NCBI GenBank assembly: GCA_910577295.1
Contig: CAJTLS010000002.1
Span: forward strand, 105,767 to 169,766
DNA: 64,000 bases
Direction: 5' to 3'
DNA from: an uncultured Eubacterium sp.
GTDB taxonomy: Bacteria; Bacillota; Clostridia; Lachnospirales; Lachnospiraceae
In this document: positions 28,001 to 37,366 of the stretch, one piece after another
Layout: each line of letters begins with the position of its first letter
Numbering within the stretch: the first letter of the stretch is position 1
The notes under the pieces: generated by a model
Databases searched by the model: none
The model's input: the letters and a program-made list of their open reading frames with translations, nothing else
Told to the model about the DNA's origin: nothing
Program-made: the position numbers and the translations under genes

Positions 28001-28695
28001 CATTCGTTTTGGTTACTCCTCATCAGCATATCGCAATGCGACGTACCTACCACAATTCCCATCTCGTTGGCAAGCCTCGCGCTTTGCGGATTCTCCTGAA
28101 AATAATTGACGTGCATGGCAGGCCAGATATAATTCCCTTTTAAGCGGAGGATAAGTTCAAATATCCGCTGATACAACTCCGGTCCAATTGTTCCGTCGGT
28201 AGTATGTAATGCCGCCCACTCTTCCAGCTCTTCTTCATCGTTTAAAAATATTCCCCTGTACTGCACCGAGGGATAATCTGCTACATAAAAATCATCGGCA
28301 ATGGAAAAGCCACTTTTTTTCTTTATCGGAACATCGGCAAAATAGTACCACGGCGATACTCCCATATACTGTGACAGCTCATAAATCCCGTAAATAGTTC
28401 CCCGTCTGTCTGCCCCGCATATATACACCGTGCCATCCTGCTTCTTCACAACATATCCTTCCCACTTATCAAGCGCCTCTTCTCCGTCAAGCCATGTATG
28501 TACGTTTTTCGTGGCAACAAGAATATCGCAGGCTTCCGCCTCCCTGTGCGCATTCTCTTTTGCGTTCAGCATCTTTAAACTGACCGCACAGTCAGTTACC
28601 TTTTCAATATCTTTTTTCAAATTATTGAGGGCACATAGAACCGCTTTGTTTTCTTCCTCAAAATAACCTATTATAATACATTGGCTTTCACACAT
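25084..28695 (-). CDS. GH115 alpha-glucuronidase without signal peptide
   Basis: 1203 residues, starting at ATG 28695 with AGGAG nine bases upstream. No signal peptide or BIG2 domain is seen; the N-terminus goes straight into the GH115 fold. Family landmarks: RGTIYGIYELSQYMGVSPW (about 98-116), RGIFLNDE (147-154), GNYIWPAMH, MRGVHDYGF and WVNDNFGHIRRYPN. The C-terminal part after about residue 640 corresponds to the GH115 C-terminal domains. It would remove (methyl)glucuronic acid from xylan fragments in the cytoplasm, which implies import of acidic xylo-oligosaccharides. It is divergently placed to the exported GH98 gene and complements the exported GH115 at 1395-5699. Confidence 0.88.
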   Translation of the reverse strand: MCESQCIIIGYFEEENKAVLCALNNLKKDIEKVTDCAVSLKMLNAKENAHREAEACDILVATKNVHTWLDGEEALDKWEGYVVKKQDGTVYICGADRRGTIYGIYELSQYMGVSPWYYFADVPIKKKSGFSIADDFYVADYPSVQYRGIFLNDEEELEEWAALHTTDGTIGPELYQRIFELILRLKGNYIWPAMHVNYFQENPQSARLANEMGIVVGTSHCDMLMRSNQNEWNPWLNSKGYVSDYDAVHSNKMQSGGADGSCIYYDYSLAGKNRSVIQQYWRESIEMNRDYEVCYTIGMRGVHDYGFSTKAIDEDSSLTEAEKERARIRLLETIMSDQREMLKSGLGCESAEEILQTFIPYKEVLDLYNKGLSVPDDVTLVWVNDNFGHIRRYPNTEEKKRSGGHGLYYHASYWGTPDMSYLFFNTIPLAQTTQELKKAYESGIQKMWVLNVGALKPLEMDMEAFLQYGWDAGKEAVVTTDIHAYTAQWFDKYFSGGYGNELADLYESFVQLTNARKIEHMVSLAFSQTGYGDEAGERVCRLEYIFSRANEIYGSLPDCEKPAFFQMFLCKVHASYYVNHAFYFADRSILSYDRGNDRAADFYTEQSGMMMRYLRNMLRYYNKYMCGGKWDGILTPDLFPPPTINFYPVCKPSIRRKSGGLKLFLPDGSSSFEYGELTFCQGGTDRKWFELGNQGNLDVPFTICGCPDWLDISETEGEVITEKRIYLTVRDIRRCAGQSAFMEIRDIVDNKTIKLQVKAEPSLAAVEDCNNVEADGAVCLFADNYEAQTEGANGAYWRKVYGVGRGFGNVMTAYAPDDVLSDGLDVRSAPCLEYSFLLKSEGEFELEITRFLTLDSRGRIRFAIGVDKNPPVVVESPTTDEWRGAWKESVLNNGEKLSIWLPLLRAGKHTLQLYMIDKYVSIHKINLYTERKRDTFFGFSSVHYRADMPHINMKELTAIQNDMYMAADNDILPDVVYADEEFWKYNRIYRKNDTTRKAVRGARRYEDYYAGNGVADIADMFARGVFQEKDGILSLEAEYALENSTNAYLTPDVSGAIYWSHVRAQTDGGTGLAMQVFGPPHTWDNPKEAPAMHFRVNISESGDYKTWLLTLHEDDMSDTCYFAVDGEVLPLSEQYREGRLFNYSTAHIYFWCLTGSIRLEEGEHIFSIYAADTGMQIDRIYLSRGDELPPVDNEWKSSERAGE

Positions 28696-28842
28696 GTCAT
28701 ATAACTCCTATCCTATTTTATATCAACATCATTATTATATTCCCGTTCCGGTAATTAAGCAAATAATATAATCAGAAATGTCCTTATATTAAGGAAACTT
28801 TTAATATGAAGAAAAGAAATCACAAAAAAAGAAAAATACATC

Positions 28843-28871
28843 TTGAAAATGCCAAAAAATTTATATATAAT
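28843..28871 (+). promoter_or_regulatory. Sigma-A type promoter of the GH98 gene
   Basis: TTGAAA (28843-28848), a 17-base spacer and TATAAT (28866-28871). The ATG of the GH98 gene lies about 80 bases downstream. The 28696-28952 gap also has to carry the promoter of the divergent GH115 gene; I saw no clear operator in it. Confidence 0.7.
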
Positions 28872-28952
28872 ATTTGAAAAATTTCCATATGGTGTTATTA
28901 AAAGAGCGCTTAGCAAACAGAAAAATTTACACGCTCTGGATTGGAGGTCATA

Positions 28953-31304
28953 ATGATATTAAAGAAATTTTGTGCGGCATTTATGTCGGTCATCATGTCG
29001 GTCAATTTATTCGTGGGTGTACCGCAATTCGCCCCCGCCAATGATTTAAATTTGGGTGTCGTTAGCGGGGTGACGGAAAAAGCCCCCGTATCCACACAAA
29101 AAGCTCAGCCATTCACGGTCACTAAGGCGGACGGCACTATGCGCCGCCCTCTCTCGGCAGAACAGCCGATGTGGATTGTACATATTGATTCGTGGAATTA
29201 TGCTGACCCGGCAAAAATTATTGATTTGATACCTGAGGATATACTGCCTTATGTCGTTTTCAATATTTCTCTCTCCATTAACTGGAGTAAGGAGAAAAAG
29301 GAATGGCTTATGGTACAGTATGGTTATGAAACAGCGAAGTCATGGCTGAGAACATGCGCAGAAAAAGGCGTATGGGCAATGATACAGCCATCCAGCGGCG
29401 GGCAGAGCCATTTTCCGGATTATGCTGCCGACGCCAATTTGGAAGACACGATTTATGCAGAGTTTTTCAAAGAATATCCGAACTTTATCGGCTTCAACTA
29501 CTGCGAGCAATTCTGGGGATTCGCAAGCGAAGATTTCCCGATAACCTGTCCGGAGCGTTATCGCCATTTTGCTGCATTGCTTAAACTCTGTAACAAATAC
29601 GGCGGCTATCTTGACGTGAGCTGGTGCGCAAACGAGTGGAGCGCCGGCATCAACCCGATTGCCATGCTCAAAGAAGTTCCGGAATGGGAAGCGGCCTGCC
29701 GCCAGTACTCGGAAAACTTTATTTTGGAAGAAAAATATACCCAGCTAAGTTATATTGCAGACGTGGAAAGTGAAGTATTTGGTGCTTACCTTTCCGGATA
29801 CTGTGGAAATTTCGGCGTGCGCTATGATAAATCCGGCTGGACTGATTCTACATGGGATTCGGCAGCCGACCCTACAGGGGAGAACTCCAAAGACCAGTTT
29901 CGTCTTGCTACCGGTCTGCCTATCCATTTAGAGCGAATGGCGCTCAATGGAATGACGGTAATCGATGGACCGGAACTTGTATGGACAGACGATTTTAAGG
30001 AACTTTGGCCATCAAAGGACATCGAAGGATATAATATGCGCGGATGGGAAATGTATGACCAATTCCAGAATGACATGATGGATATGTTCCGCAAGGTTCT
30101 CGATGGAACGGTTCGCATTCCAACGCGTGAGGAAGTGATTGCACGAACGAAAGTAGCCATTGTTCAGGATGTGAATACAGGTAGTAACGACAATAAATAC
30201 AGTACCTATCCGACCCTGTTTGAAGGGCTCTATCGCATGAAGGGCGACGGAAACCTGAAAGATAATTTTAATCCTTATAAATCTACCGGACGCTATCCGA
30301 CCATCCCAACGGTCTACGCCCTAAAAGATGATTTGGCAAAATCGATTCAGGTACCGATTAATCAGTCGTCCATTGCTTCGCGCTGGCCATCGTTAAAAGC
30401 AAAACAGGATGAATTTAACTCCCTTTTTGAAAATGAATTCTGGGGCAACTGCTATGGCGGCCGTTTTGAAAATCAATGGGTAACATACAATCCTAATAAA
30501 GACGGTTCTCCGGCAGGAGGGTTCTTTATACCGAAATATAACACGTGTAAGCAGGTTGAACTTTCCTATTCGGATTACACAACCGGAATCATCAAAGAAT
30601 ATTCAGATTCGATTCATTTCTATCTGAATAACTATAATGAAAAAGATGTACAGAACCAAATTAGAACAAACACAATTAAAATTTACGGAGCTACCACAAA
30701 ACCTACCTATACGCTCCAAAACAGAGGATTAAAGCAAGTGAGGGGTACTGCCGTGGAAAGCTGGAACAACGGCGTTTATACCCTGACCGTGAAACACAAT
30801 GGGCCGCTTGACATTACGATTAAGTGCTCCGGTCAGGAAAAAGACCGTCTGACTACCTATACACCAGCATCTCTTGTTGAACCGGCATTCCCTGCCGCTT
30901 ACACAGGACCGCGCCAATACGAGGCAGAGTTCTTTGATTATAAAAACATCAAAGAAAACATTACAAACGGTTGCCAGAGCGGCGTTCTTAATTATCAGGG
31001 ACAGGGTTATATGAAATTTGGCAGCGCGGAAAATGCAGCCGTAAGAGACAATGTGCCAAACGATGTGCAAGAAACCGTTAATATCACGCTTCGTTACGCA
31101 ACAACGTCAGATATAAATACCCTTGACTTATATGTCGGAGGAGAAAAAGTTACTACACTCTCACTTCCAAAAGGAGAGTCCTACAATGACTGGAAGACAG
31201 TGACCTGTCCGATTACTCTGAAAAAGGGCGACAATAAAATTGAGCTGAAAGCTACAGCAAAACTTCCGGCCGATTTGTACCTCGATAATTTTGTTATTGA
31301 GTAA
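28953..31304 (+). CDS. Exported GH98 glycoside hydrolase with C-terminal CBM
   Basis: 783 residues from the ATG at 28953 (GGAGG upstream). Signal peptide (about 1-28). The catalytic region starts with the GH98 hallmark PMWIVHIDSWNYADPAKIID and continues VVFNISLSINW, FIGFNYCEQFWGF and MTVIDGPELVWTDDF; a GH98 C-terminal beta-domain follows. Residues after about 655 form a CBM6/35-like beta-sandwich (QYEAEFFDYKN at its start, DLYLDNFVIE at the end). GH98 includes blood-group endo-beta-galactosidases and endo-xylanases that act on heavily substituted xylans. With GH115, GH10, CE1 and GH43 genes around, the xylanase role is likelier, but mucin glycans cannot be excluded. No BIG2 anchor is present. 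Confidence 0.87.
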   Translation: MILKKFCAAFMSVIMSVNLFVGVPQFAPANDLNLGVVSGVTEKAPVSTQKAQPFTVTKADGTMRRPLSAEQPMWIVHIDSWNYADPAKIIDLIPEDILPYVVFNISLSINWSKEKKEWLMVQYGYETAKSWLRTCAEKGVWAMIQPSSGGQSHFPDYAADANLEDTIYAEFFKEYPNFIGFNYCEQFWGFASEDFPITCPERYRHFAALLKLCNKYGGYLDVSWCANEWSAGINPIAMLKEVPEWEAACRQYSENFILEEKYTQLSYIADVESEVFGAYLSGYCGNFGVRYDKSGWTDSTWDSAADPTGENSKDQFRLATGLPIHLERMALNGMTVIDGPELVWTDDFKELWPSKDIEGYNMRGWEMYDQFQNDMMDMFRKVLDGTVRIPTREEVIARTKVAIVQDVNTGSNDNKYSTYPTLFEGLYRMKGDGNLKDNFNPYKSTGRYPTIPTVYALKDDLAKSIQVPINQSSIASRWPSLKAKQDEFNSLFENEFWGNCYGGRFENQWVTYNPNKDGSPAGGFFIPKYNTCKQVELSYSDYTTGIIKEYSDSIHFYLNNYNEKDVQNQIRTNTIKIYGATTKPTYTLQNRGLKQVRGTAVESWNNGVYTLTVKHNGPLDITIKCSGQEKDRLTTYTPASLVEPAFPAAYTGPRQYEAEFFDYKNIKENITNGCQSGVLNYQGQGYMKFGSAENAAVRDNVPNDVQETVNITLRYATTSDINTLDLYVGGEKVTTLSLPKGESYNDWKTVTCPITLKKGDNKIELKATAKLPADLYLDNFVIE

Positions 31305-31451
31305 ACGAATAAAAAGGTTTTTACCTATATAAAGCAGCAATTGTTCATCAGGAGAGGTAGTTACAAAAAAGTTTCTTTTTGACTCGGAGCGTCACAAAAT
31401 GAAGCAAATACCAGTCTCCTGTACAGACGCTTCAGAATGGAGAGTATTTCA

Positions 31452-34400
31452 ATGAAAAATGCGAAAAGACAGTTAGCATGGTTTCTAAGTATGTTGATGG
31501 TGTTTACGCTCATTTTTTCACCGAGTATATCAGCTGATTCCGCTCGTAAGAAAAAAGTCAAACTCAAAAAAATAGTCCTAAACCATTCAACATATAAATT
31601 ACAAAAAGGAAAGCGCTTGAAACTGAAAGCAAAGTTTAAGCCGAAAAAGACAACACAAAAGAAAATCATATGGAAGAGCAGTAAAAAGAAGATTGCCAAA
31701 GTATCGAAAAAAGGCGTCGTTACGGCGTTGAAACTCGGTAAGGCAAAAATTACTGCCAAGGTAAAAGGAACAAAGAAAAAGGCGACATGCAAGATTTCGG
31801 TTGTTAAAAAGAAAAATACACCAGCTCAGCCGCCATCAAATAATACCGTGTCAGGAGGGAATGTATCGGCACAGCCGCAGCAACCGACTGCCACACCGTC
31901 ATCAACTCCTAAATACGACAGACCTTCCGTGACAGCTCCACCGGTAAACCGTATTGATTTGACTGCCAAAGATGCATTCTATACGGAAGCCCTTGCAAAC
32001 TCAGATATTGTCAAAAATGCAGACGGCTCTATTACCATTACATTTTCAAAACCAAATGCCACGGTGAATTTCTGTTTACCAGACAACGCACAAACTTATT
32101 ACAGCAACTACAAATCCGTTGTTCTGACCTATACATCCGAGGGCGGTAATCTCGGTTACAGCCTCTTTGATGCGAATATGGTTGGCAAAGATAATTTGAA
32201 TGCTGGAAAACATACGGGTACGGATGCCAAAGTTGTCGAATCCAAAAATGAGAATCAACTTATTTTTGCTGTCACAGACGATTGCGCAGGCGGCTGTATT
32301 CGTGGATTCCAATTGGTTAATCCAAACAAAACGAACACAGGAAAACCAATTACCATTACAATAAAATCCGTTATTTTCTGCGACAAAGAAAATCCAACAA
32401 AAGAGGACTTAAACTCAACGGAAACAGCAGGGCCATCAATCACACCGTCACCAACTTCGACAGCGACTTCGACGGCTACTTCAACGGCCACTTCGACAGC
32501 GACGACATCGGTGTCTCCATCGGCTACTCCGAAATACGACCCGCCAACAGAGACAGCTCCACCGGTGAAACCAGTGGATATAACAGCAAGCGATGCTTTT
32601 CACAATGAAGTATCGAGCAATGCAACCATTGTTCCAAATGCGGACGGTTCTCTTACCGTTACCTTTTTGAAACAGTACGCCGCCATCAATTACTATTTGC
32701 CGGACAACGCACAAAACTATTACAGCAATTATAAATCCGTTGTCCTTACCTATACAAGTTCAGGTGGAAATCTCGGCCACGCTCTATATGATACAGAAAT
32801 GGTCGGAAGCGCCAATTCGAATGCCGGCAAACATCCAGACTGGGGCAAAAAGATTGTCGAAGCTCCACAGGAAAAGACCATTACCTTTGCCGTTACAGAC
32901 GAATGTGTCGGAAATTGTATCCGCGGTTTCCAGATTTTCAATCCGAATGAACTGGCAGACGGAGAGAGTATTACGATTACTATTAAGTCTTTAATCTTCT
33001 GTGATAAGGAAAACCCATCAATAGAAGATTTGAGGCCGACGACTGCTCCAACTTCGACGGCGACTACAACTTCAACCGCTACGACAACTACGACAGCGAC
33101 TGCTACAGTGACTACGACTTCAACCGCTACGGCAACTACGACAGCGACTTCCGATGTGGGACCAACTACTACGCCGACGTCGACGACTACAGCGACTTCA
33201 ACGGCTACGACATCGGCGTCTCCAACGGCTACTCCGAAATATGACCCGCCAGCAGAGACAGCTCCACCGGTAAACCGTATTGATTTGACTGCCAAAGATG
33301 CATTCTATACGGAAGCCCTTGCAAACTCAGATATTGTCAAAAATGCAGACGGCTCTATTACCATTACATTTTCAAAACCAAATGCCACGGTGAATTTCTG
33401 TTTACCAGACAACGCACAAACTTATTACAGCAACTACAAATCCGTTGTTCTGACCTATACATCCGAGGGCGGTAATCTCGGTTACAGCCTCTTTGATGCG
33501 AATATGGTTGGCAAAGATAATTTGAATGCTGGAAAACATACGGGTACGGATGCCAAAGTTGTCGAATCCAAAAATGAGAATCAACTTATTTTTGCTGTCA
33601 CAGACGATTGCGCAGGCGGCTGTATTCGTGGATTCCAATTGGTTAATCCAAACAAAACGAACACAGGAAAACCAATTACCATTACAATAAAATCCGTTAT
33701 TTTCTGCGACAAAGAAAATCCAACAAAAGAGGACTTAAACTCAACGGAAACAGCAGGGCCATCAATCACACCGTCACCAACTTCGACAGCGACTTCGACG
33801 GCTACTTCAACGGCCACTTCGACAGCGACGACATCGGTGTCTCCATCGGCTACTCCGAAATACGACCCGCCAACAGAGACAGCTCCACCGGTGAAACCAG
33901 TGGATATAACAGCAAGCGATGCTTTTCACAATGAAGTATCGAGCAATGCAACCATTGTTCCAAATGCGGACGGTTCTCTTACCGTTACCTTTTTGAAACA
34001 GTACGCCGCCATCAATTACTATTTGCCGGACAACGCACAAAACTATTACAGCAATTATAAATCCGTTGTCCTTACCTATACAAGTTCAGGTGGAAATCTC
34101 GGCCACGCTCTATATGATACAGAAATGGTCGGAAGCGCCAATTCGAATGCCGGCAAACATCCAGACTGGGGCAAAAAGATTGTCGAAGCTCCACAGGAAA
34201 AGACCATTACCTTTGCCGTTACAGACGAATGTGTCGGAAATTGTATCCGCGGTTTCCAGATTTTCAATCCGAATGAACTGGCAGACGGAGAGAGTATTAC
34301 GATTACTATTAAGTCTTTAATCTTCTGTGATAAGGAAAACCCATCAATAGAAGATTTGAGGCCGACGACTGCTCCAACTTCGACGGCGACTACAACTTCA

Positions 34401-36395
34401 ACCGCTACGACAACTACGACAGCGACTGCTACAGTGACTACGACTTCAACCGCTACGGCAACTACGACAGCGACTTCCGATGTGGGACCAACTACTACGC
34501 CGACGTCGACGACTACAGCGACTTCAACGGCTACGACATCGGCGTCTCCAACGGCTACTCCGAAATATGACCCGCCAGCAGAGACAGCTCCACCAGTAAA
34601 ACCGATAGATATAACAGCAGACGATGCTTTTCACAACGAATCATCGGACGGTGCAACAATTGTTGCAAATGATGACGGTTCTCTTACCGTTACTTTTTTG
34701 AAACAGTATGCTGCCATCAATTACTATTTGCCAGACAACGCACAAAACTATTACAGCAATTACAAATCCGTTGTCCTTACCTATACAAGTTCAGGTGGAA
34801 ATCTCGGCCACTCCTTATATGATGCGGAAATGGTCGGAAGCAGCAATTCGAATGCCGGCAAACATTCGGACTGGAGCAAAAAAATTGTCGAATCTCTGGA
34901 AGAAAAGACCCTTACCTTTTCTGTCACAAAAGATTGTGTTGGAAATTGTATCCGTGGTTTCCAGATTTTTAATCCGAACCTACTAGCAGAGGGACAGAGT
35001 ATTACAATAAACATTAAGTCTCTTATCTTCTCGGATAAAGAAAAACCATCAATAGACGATTTGAAACCGACACCAGAGCCAACACCAGAACCAACAGCGA
35101 CGGCAACACCTGCGCCAAATGATTACGGGATTACACATCCTGAGACCGATGACGAAAATATTACATGGCAGTGCCTGACATTCGGCTCCTATTATCAGAG
35201 TCAATACAGTCCGAAACAGGCTCCGCAAAGTCCTGTTGAGGGAACGGAATACACCGATTCTGATAATACGGAAATGATATATCAGGGCGGAAAGTATTAT
35301 AAGAAAGAACCAATTAAGTGGCGCGTTCTTTCCGCTGACGGAAACGATGCTTTCCTGATTGCCGACCAAAACCTTGATTCGCAGTGTTATCATAACGAAT
35401 ACTGCAATGAGACGTCATGGGCAGCAAGCAGCATTCGCCAGTGGTTAAACGAACAATTCTATTCCCGTGCCTTTACGGAAGAAGAAAAAGCTGCGATTTT
35501 AGAAACGACAGTTACTACCGAAAAAAATCCGGAATTTGGCACAGAGAGCGGAAATGCCGTAACCGACAAATTGTATTTATTATCCGCTGATGAGATAAAA
35601 AATACCTACTACGGATTTTCCATTGATTATAAACAGAACTCGCTGACAAGACAGGCCAAAAATACAGCGTATGCACAGGCTAATGGCGCATGGACAAACA
35701 ATGAAGCCGACTACGCCGGAAACGGCTGGTGGTGGTTGCGCTCTTCCGGCAGCTTCGGTTTCAATTCTGCATATGTCGGAACAGAGGGATTTGCGGATTA
35801 TTCCGGCTTCCTCGTAGTAAACACCGGAGGCGCTGTTCGTCCAGTCATGCATATAGATTTGGGCTCAGAATTGTGGAAGACAGCAGAGCCGGTAAAGCTG
35901 GGGGCAGCGACAGATTTGTCTCCTACTCCGGCACCGACGGAAAATCCGGTAAAACAAGTTAGCTTGTCCGGTGTGACGATAGCAAAAGAAATCGGAAACT
36001 ACGATTATGACAGCGATACCATTCGTGTAAACGATACAAGAACCGGAACAACGGATTCCACCTTTATGCATCTCCCGATTCCGGTAACTGTCGCTCCAAA
36101 TCAGAAACTTCGGGTAACCATTTCCGGAACATCATGGGGTACTAATGACTTCCGAATCTGGACTACACCGATTGGAGGAGAGACATCTGGAGATTTTGTT
36201 CAGAATCCAGATGTTTATCTTAGCCCAACCGTTCAGGATGACGGTTCCTTTACCGGTACGGTTACATTAACAGCCTCTGGAGGGAAAGATGCGGACAACC
36301 CGCAAAGCAGTAACAGCATTACATTAAAAGCAGCATGGAATACAAGGATTCAAAACCTTATTATTTCAGACATTAAAGTAGAACTTATCAAATAG
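31452..36395 (+). CDS. Giant surface protein: BIG2, repeated jelly-roll-like modules, DUF6273, C-terminal binding domain
   Basis: 1647 residues from the ATG at 31452. Signal peptide, then one lysine-rich BIG2 domain (about 30-120). Next come five modules of about 150 residues in the order A-B-A-B-B', each opening like ITASDAFHNE or LTAKDAFYTE and closing near IFCDKENP. Long Thr/Ser/Ala/Pro linkers (PTSTATTTSTATTTTTATAT type) separate them. After about residue 1233 comes a DUF6273 domain (KWRVLSADGNDAFLIADQNL, then WWWLRSSGSFGFNSAYVG and GAVRPVMHID), and from about 1500 a beta-rich C-terminal domain. No enzyme motif is seen. It is probably a carbohydrate-binding surface protein working with the glycosidases; the linkers look like wall-spanning or glycosylated stalks. 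Confidence 0.8.
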   Translation: MKNAKRQLAWFLSMLMVFTLIFSPSISADSARKKKVKLKKIVLNHSTYKLQKGKRLKLKAKFKPKKTTQKKIIWKSSKKKIAKVSKKGVVTALKLGKAKITAKVKGTKKKATCKISVVKKKNTPAQPPSNNTVSGGNVSAQPQQPTATPSSTPKYDRPSVTAPPVNRIDLTAKDAFYTEALANSDIVKNADGSITITFSKPNATVNFCLPDNAQTYYSNYKSVVLTYTSEGGNLGYSLFDANMVGKDNLNAGKHTGTDAKVVESKNENQLIFAVTDDCAGGCIRGFQLVNPNKTNTGKPITITIKSVIFCDKENPTKEDLNSTETAGPSITPSPTSTATSTATSTATSTATTSVSPSATPKYDPPTETAPPVKPVDITASDAFHNEVSSNATIVPNADGSLTVTFLKQYAAINYYLPDNAQNYYSNYKSVVLTYTSSGGNLGHALYDTEMVGSANSNAGKHPDWGKKIVEAPQEKTITFAVTDECVGNCIRGFQIFNPNELADGESITITIKSLIFCDKENPSIEDLRPTTAPTSTATTTSTATTTTTATATVTTTSTATATTTATSDVGPTTTPTSTTTATSTATTSASPTATPKYDPPAETAPPVNRIDLTAKDAFYTEALANSDIVKNADGSITITFSKPNATVNFCLPDNAQTYYSNYKSVVLTYTSEGGNLGYSLFDANMVGKDNLNAGKHTGTDAKVVESKNENQLIFAVTDDCAGGCIRGFQLVNPNKTNTGKPITITIKSVIFCDKENPTKEDLNSTETAGPSITPSPTSTATSTATSTATSTATTSVSPSATPKYDPPTETAPPVKPVDITASDAFHNEVSSNATIVPNADGSLTVTFLKQYAAINYYLPDNAQNYYSNYKSVVLTYTSSGGNLGHALYDTEMVGSANSNAGKHPDWGKKIVEAPQEKTITFAVTDECVGNCIRGFQIFNPNELADGESITITIKSLIFCDKENPSIEDLRPTTAPTSTATTTSTATTTTTATATVTTTSTATATTTATSDVGPTTTPTSTTTATSTATTSASPTATPKYDPPAETAPPVKPIDITADDAFHNESSDGATIVANDDGSLTVTFLKQYAAINYYLPDNAQNYYSNYKSVVLTYTSSGGNLGHSLYDAEMVGSSNSNAGKHSDWSKKIVESLEEKTLTFSVTKDCVGNCIRGFQIFNPNLLAEGQSITINIKSLIFSDKEKPSIDDLKPTPEPTPEPTATATPAPNDYGITHPETDDENITWQCLTFGSYYQSQYSPKQAPQSPVEGTEYTDSDNTEMIYQGGKYYKKEPIKWRVLSADGNDAFLIADQNLDSQCYHNEYCNETSWAASSIRQWLNEQFYSRAFTEEEKAAILETTVTTEKNPEFGTESGNAVTDKLYLLSADEIKNTYYGFSIDYKQNSLTRQAKNTAYAQANGAWTNNEADYAGNGWWWLRSSGSFGFNSAYVGTEGFADYSGFLVVNTGGAVRPVMHIDLGSELWKTAEPVKLGAATDLSPTPAPTENPVKQVSLSGVTIAKEIGNYDYDSDTIRVNDTRTGTTDSTFMHLPIPVTVAPNQKLRVTISGTSWGTNDFRIWTTPIGGETSGDFVQNPDVYLSPTVQDDGSFTGTVTLTASGGKDADNPQSSNSITLKAAWNTRIQNLIISDIKVELIK
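31931..33268 (+). repeat. Tandem duplication, copy 1 (period 1326 bp)
   Basis: From GACAGCTCCACCGGTAAACC at 31931 the sequence appears to be repeated exactly 1326 bases further on. The unit encodes 442 residues (module A, linker, module B, linker) and keeps the frame. The copies include long low-complexity linkers, yet I found no difference between them. Confidence 0.85.
33257..34594 (+). repeat. Tandem duplication, copy 2
   Basis: Second copy of the 1326-bp unit. Identity ends at 34594 (base 34595 is A where copy 1 has G). A third, diverged module B' follows, showing an older duplication layer. Confidence 0.85.
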
Positions 36396-36403
36396 CACGA
36401 AGA

Positions 36404-36455
36404 AAAAGCCACTAACAGTCTGAGCGCAAATGCTCCGGCTGTTAGTGGCTTTTTA
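36404..36455. terminator. Bidirectional terminator
   Basis: Stem AAAGCCACTAACAG / CTGTTAGTGGCTTT, T-runs on both strands. It lies between the giant surface protein and the convergent VanY-type gene. Confidence 0.92.
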
Positions 36456-36476
36456 GTTGCTTTTATTGTTTGAAGA

Positions 36477-37265
36477 TTATGACTTATCCAGTCTGGACCA
36501 AAATTCTTCTAAAGTCATTTTCTGCTGATTCATATATTTTGAAGCTTTCTCTCCCACATATCGAAAATGCCACGGCTCATAATTAATTCCCGTCTCCTTT
36601 TTCTTCCCTTTCGGATAACGCAGAATAAAGCCGTACCGATGGCAATTTTTCCTGAGCCATCGATTTCCTTCTTCTTTCTCTTGTGAAATATCCATATTCG
36701 TATTTCCCTGACATAAGATATCCAATGCCAGTCCTGTCTCATGCTCACTGTGTCCCGGCGGCATTGTTTCCTGATACGTCAAACGGCACGCTTCTTTATA
36801 AGAAGCCCCCTGCCTCATTTCTCTCAATATATCTTCTTCTACAAGAGCTTTCTGCTTTTTGCGGCCCCGCCAACCGGATGCAATCCAGAAATGATACCCT
36901 TTCTTTCCCGCGTCTTTTAACATTTTAACAAGGGAGGGGTGCATCTGTTCGGAAACCTGCAAACGTCCCTTGCAAATGGATGTCAGCGAAACTTCATACG
37001 ATTTGTCTAATGCCGTTTTGGCATTTACTAGAACAAGACATTTTCGATTTTCTTCATAAATTTCCCACTCTGTCTGATATTTTCCGTCTAAATTATTTAC
37101 TTTACCAGCATTTCTATTATCCTTAGCGTCTACCGGTTTTGCGGATGAACTCCCATATTCATCGGCTGCTGCCGTTTCCGGTCTTACAACGAATAAGCAC
37201 AGTAAAATAATTGCTTCCATTAGCAAAATTATCCCTATTGCTATGATAGTTTTTCTTACTTTCAT
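36477..37265 (-). CDS. VanY-type D-Ala-D-Ala carboxypeptidase
   Basis: 262 residues with an N-terminal membrane anchor (about 6-27) and an extracytoplasmic peptidase domain of the VanY/LAS family. Metal and catalytic residues are visible: SEHETGLALDI (His175, Asp182) and INYEPWHFRYVG (Glu230, His233), plus the substrate-side ASGWRGRKKQ. It would trim the terminal D-alanine of peptidoglycan stem peptides. It lies 86 bases after the membrane protein of the two-component operon, with a pair of 11-base direct repeats just upstream, so regulation by that system is likely. Organisation resembles VanR-VanS-VanY loci, but no ligase or dehydrogenase gene (VanA/VanH) is present, so this is cell-wall maintenance rather than proven glycopeptide resistance. 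Confidence 0.88.
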   Translation of the reverse strand: MKVRKTIIAIGIILLMEAIILLCLFVVRPETAAADEYGSSSAKPVDAKDNRNAGKVNNLDGKYQTEWEIYEENRKCLVLVNAKTALDKSYEVSLTSICKGRLQVSEQMHPSLVKMLKDAGKKGYHFWIASGWRGRKKQKALVEEDILREMRQGASYKEACRLTYQETMPPGHSEHETGLALDILCQGNTNMDISQEKEEGNRWLRKNCHRYGFILRYPKGKKKETGINYEPWHFRYVGEKASKYMNQQKMTLEEFWSRLDKS

Positions 37266-37348
37266 CGTATTCCCCCTTATTTCCTATGAAAATTCTTTCA
37301 CCATGAAATAAGAGTAACACGACTCGGCATCACTTTCCCCACAAAACA

Positions 37349-37366
37349 GTATCACATTTGTATCAC
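37349..37366 (-). promoter_or_regulatory. Direct repeats with 11-bp spacing, candidate response-regulator site
   Basis: GTATCAC occurs at 37349-37355 and again at 37360-37366, an exact 11-base period, the phasing expected for an OmpR/PhoB-type dimer. It overlaps the 3' end of the membrane protein gene and lies 84 bases before the VanY start. The same GTATCA core appears twice in front of the response regulator (40359 and 40389). Confidence 0.5.

Noticed and set aside
32750..33295. Valine-rich minus-strand ORF of 181 codons
   Set aside because: Mirror of the Thr/Ser/Ala linker on the coding strand; no ribosome site, and similar shadows recur with the 1326-bp repeat.
32440..34560. Repeated short units resembling a CRISPR array or satellite
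   Set aside because: They are codon repeats for Thr/Ser/Ala linkers in an open reading frame; no constant repeat with unique spacers.
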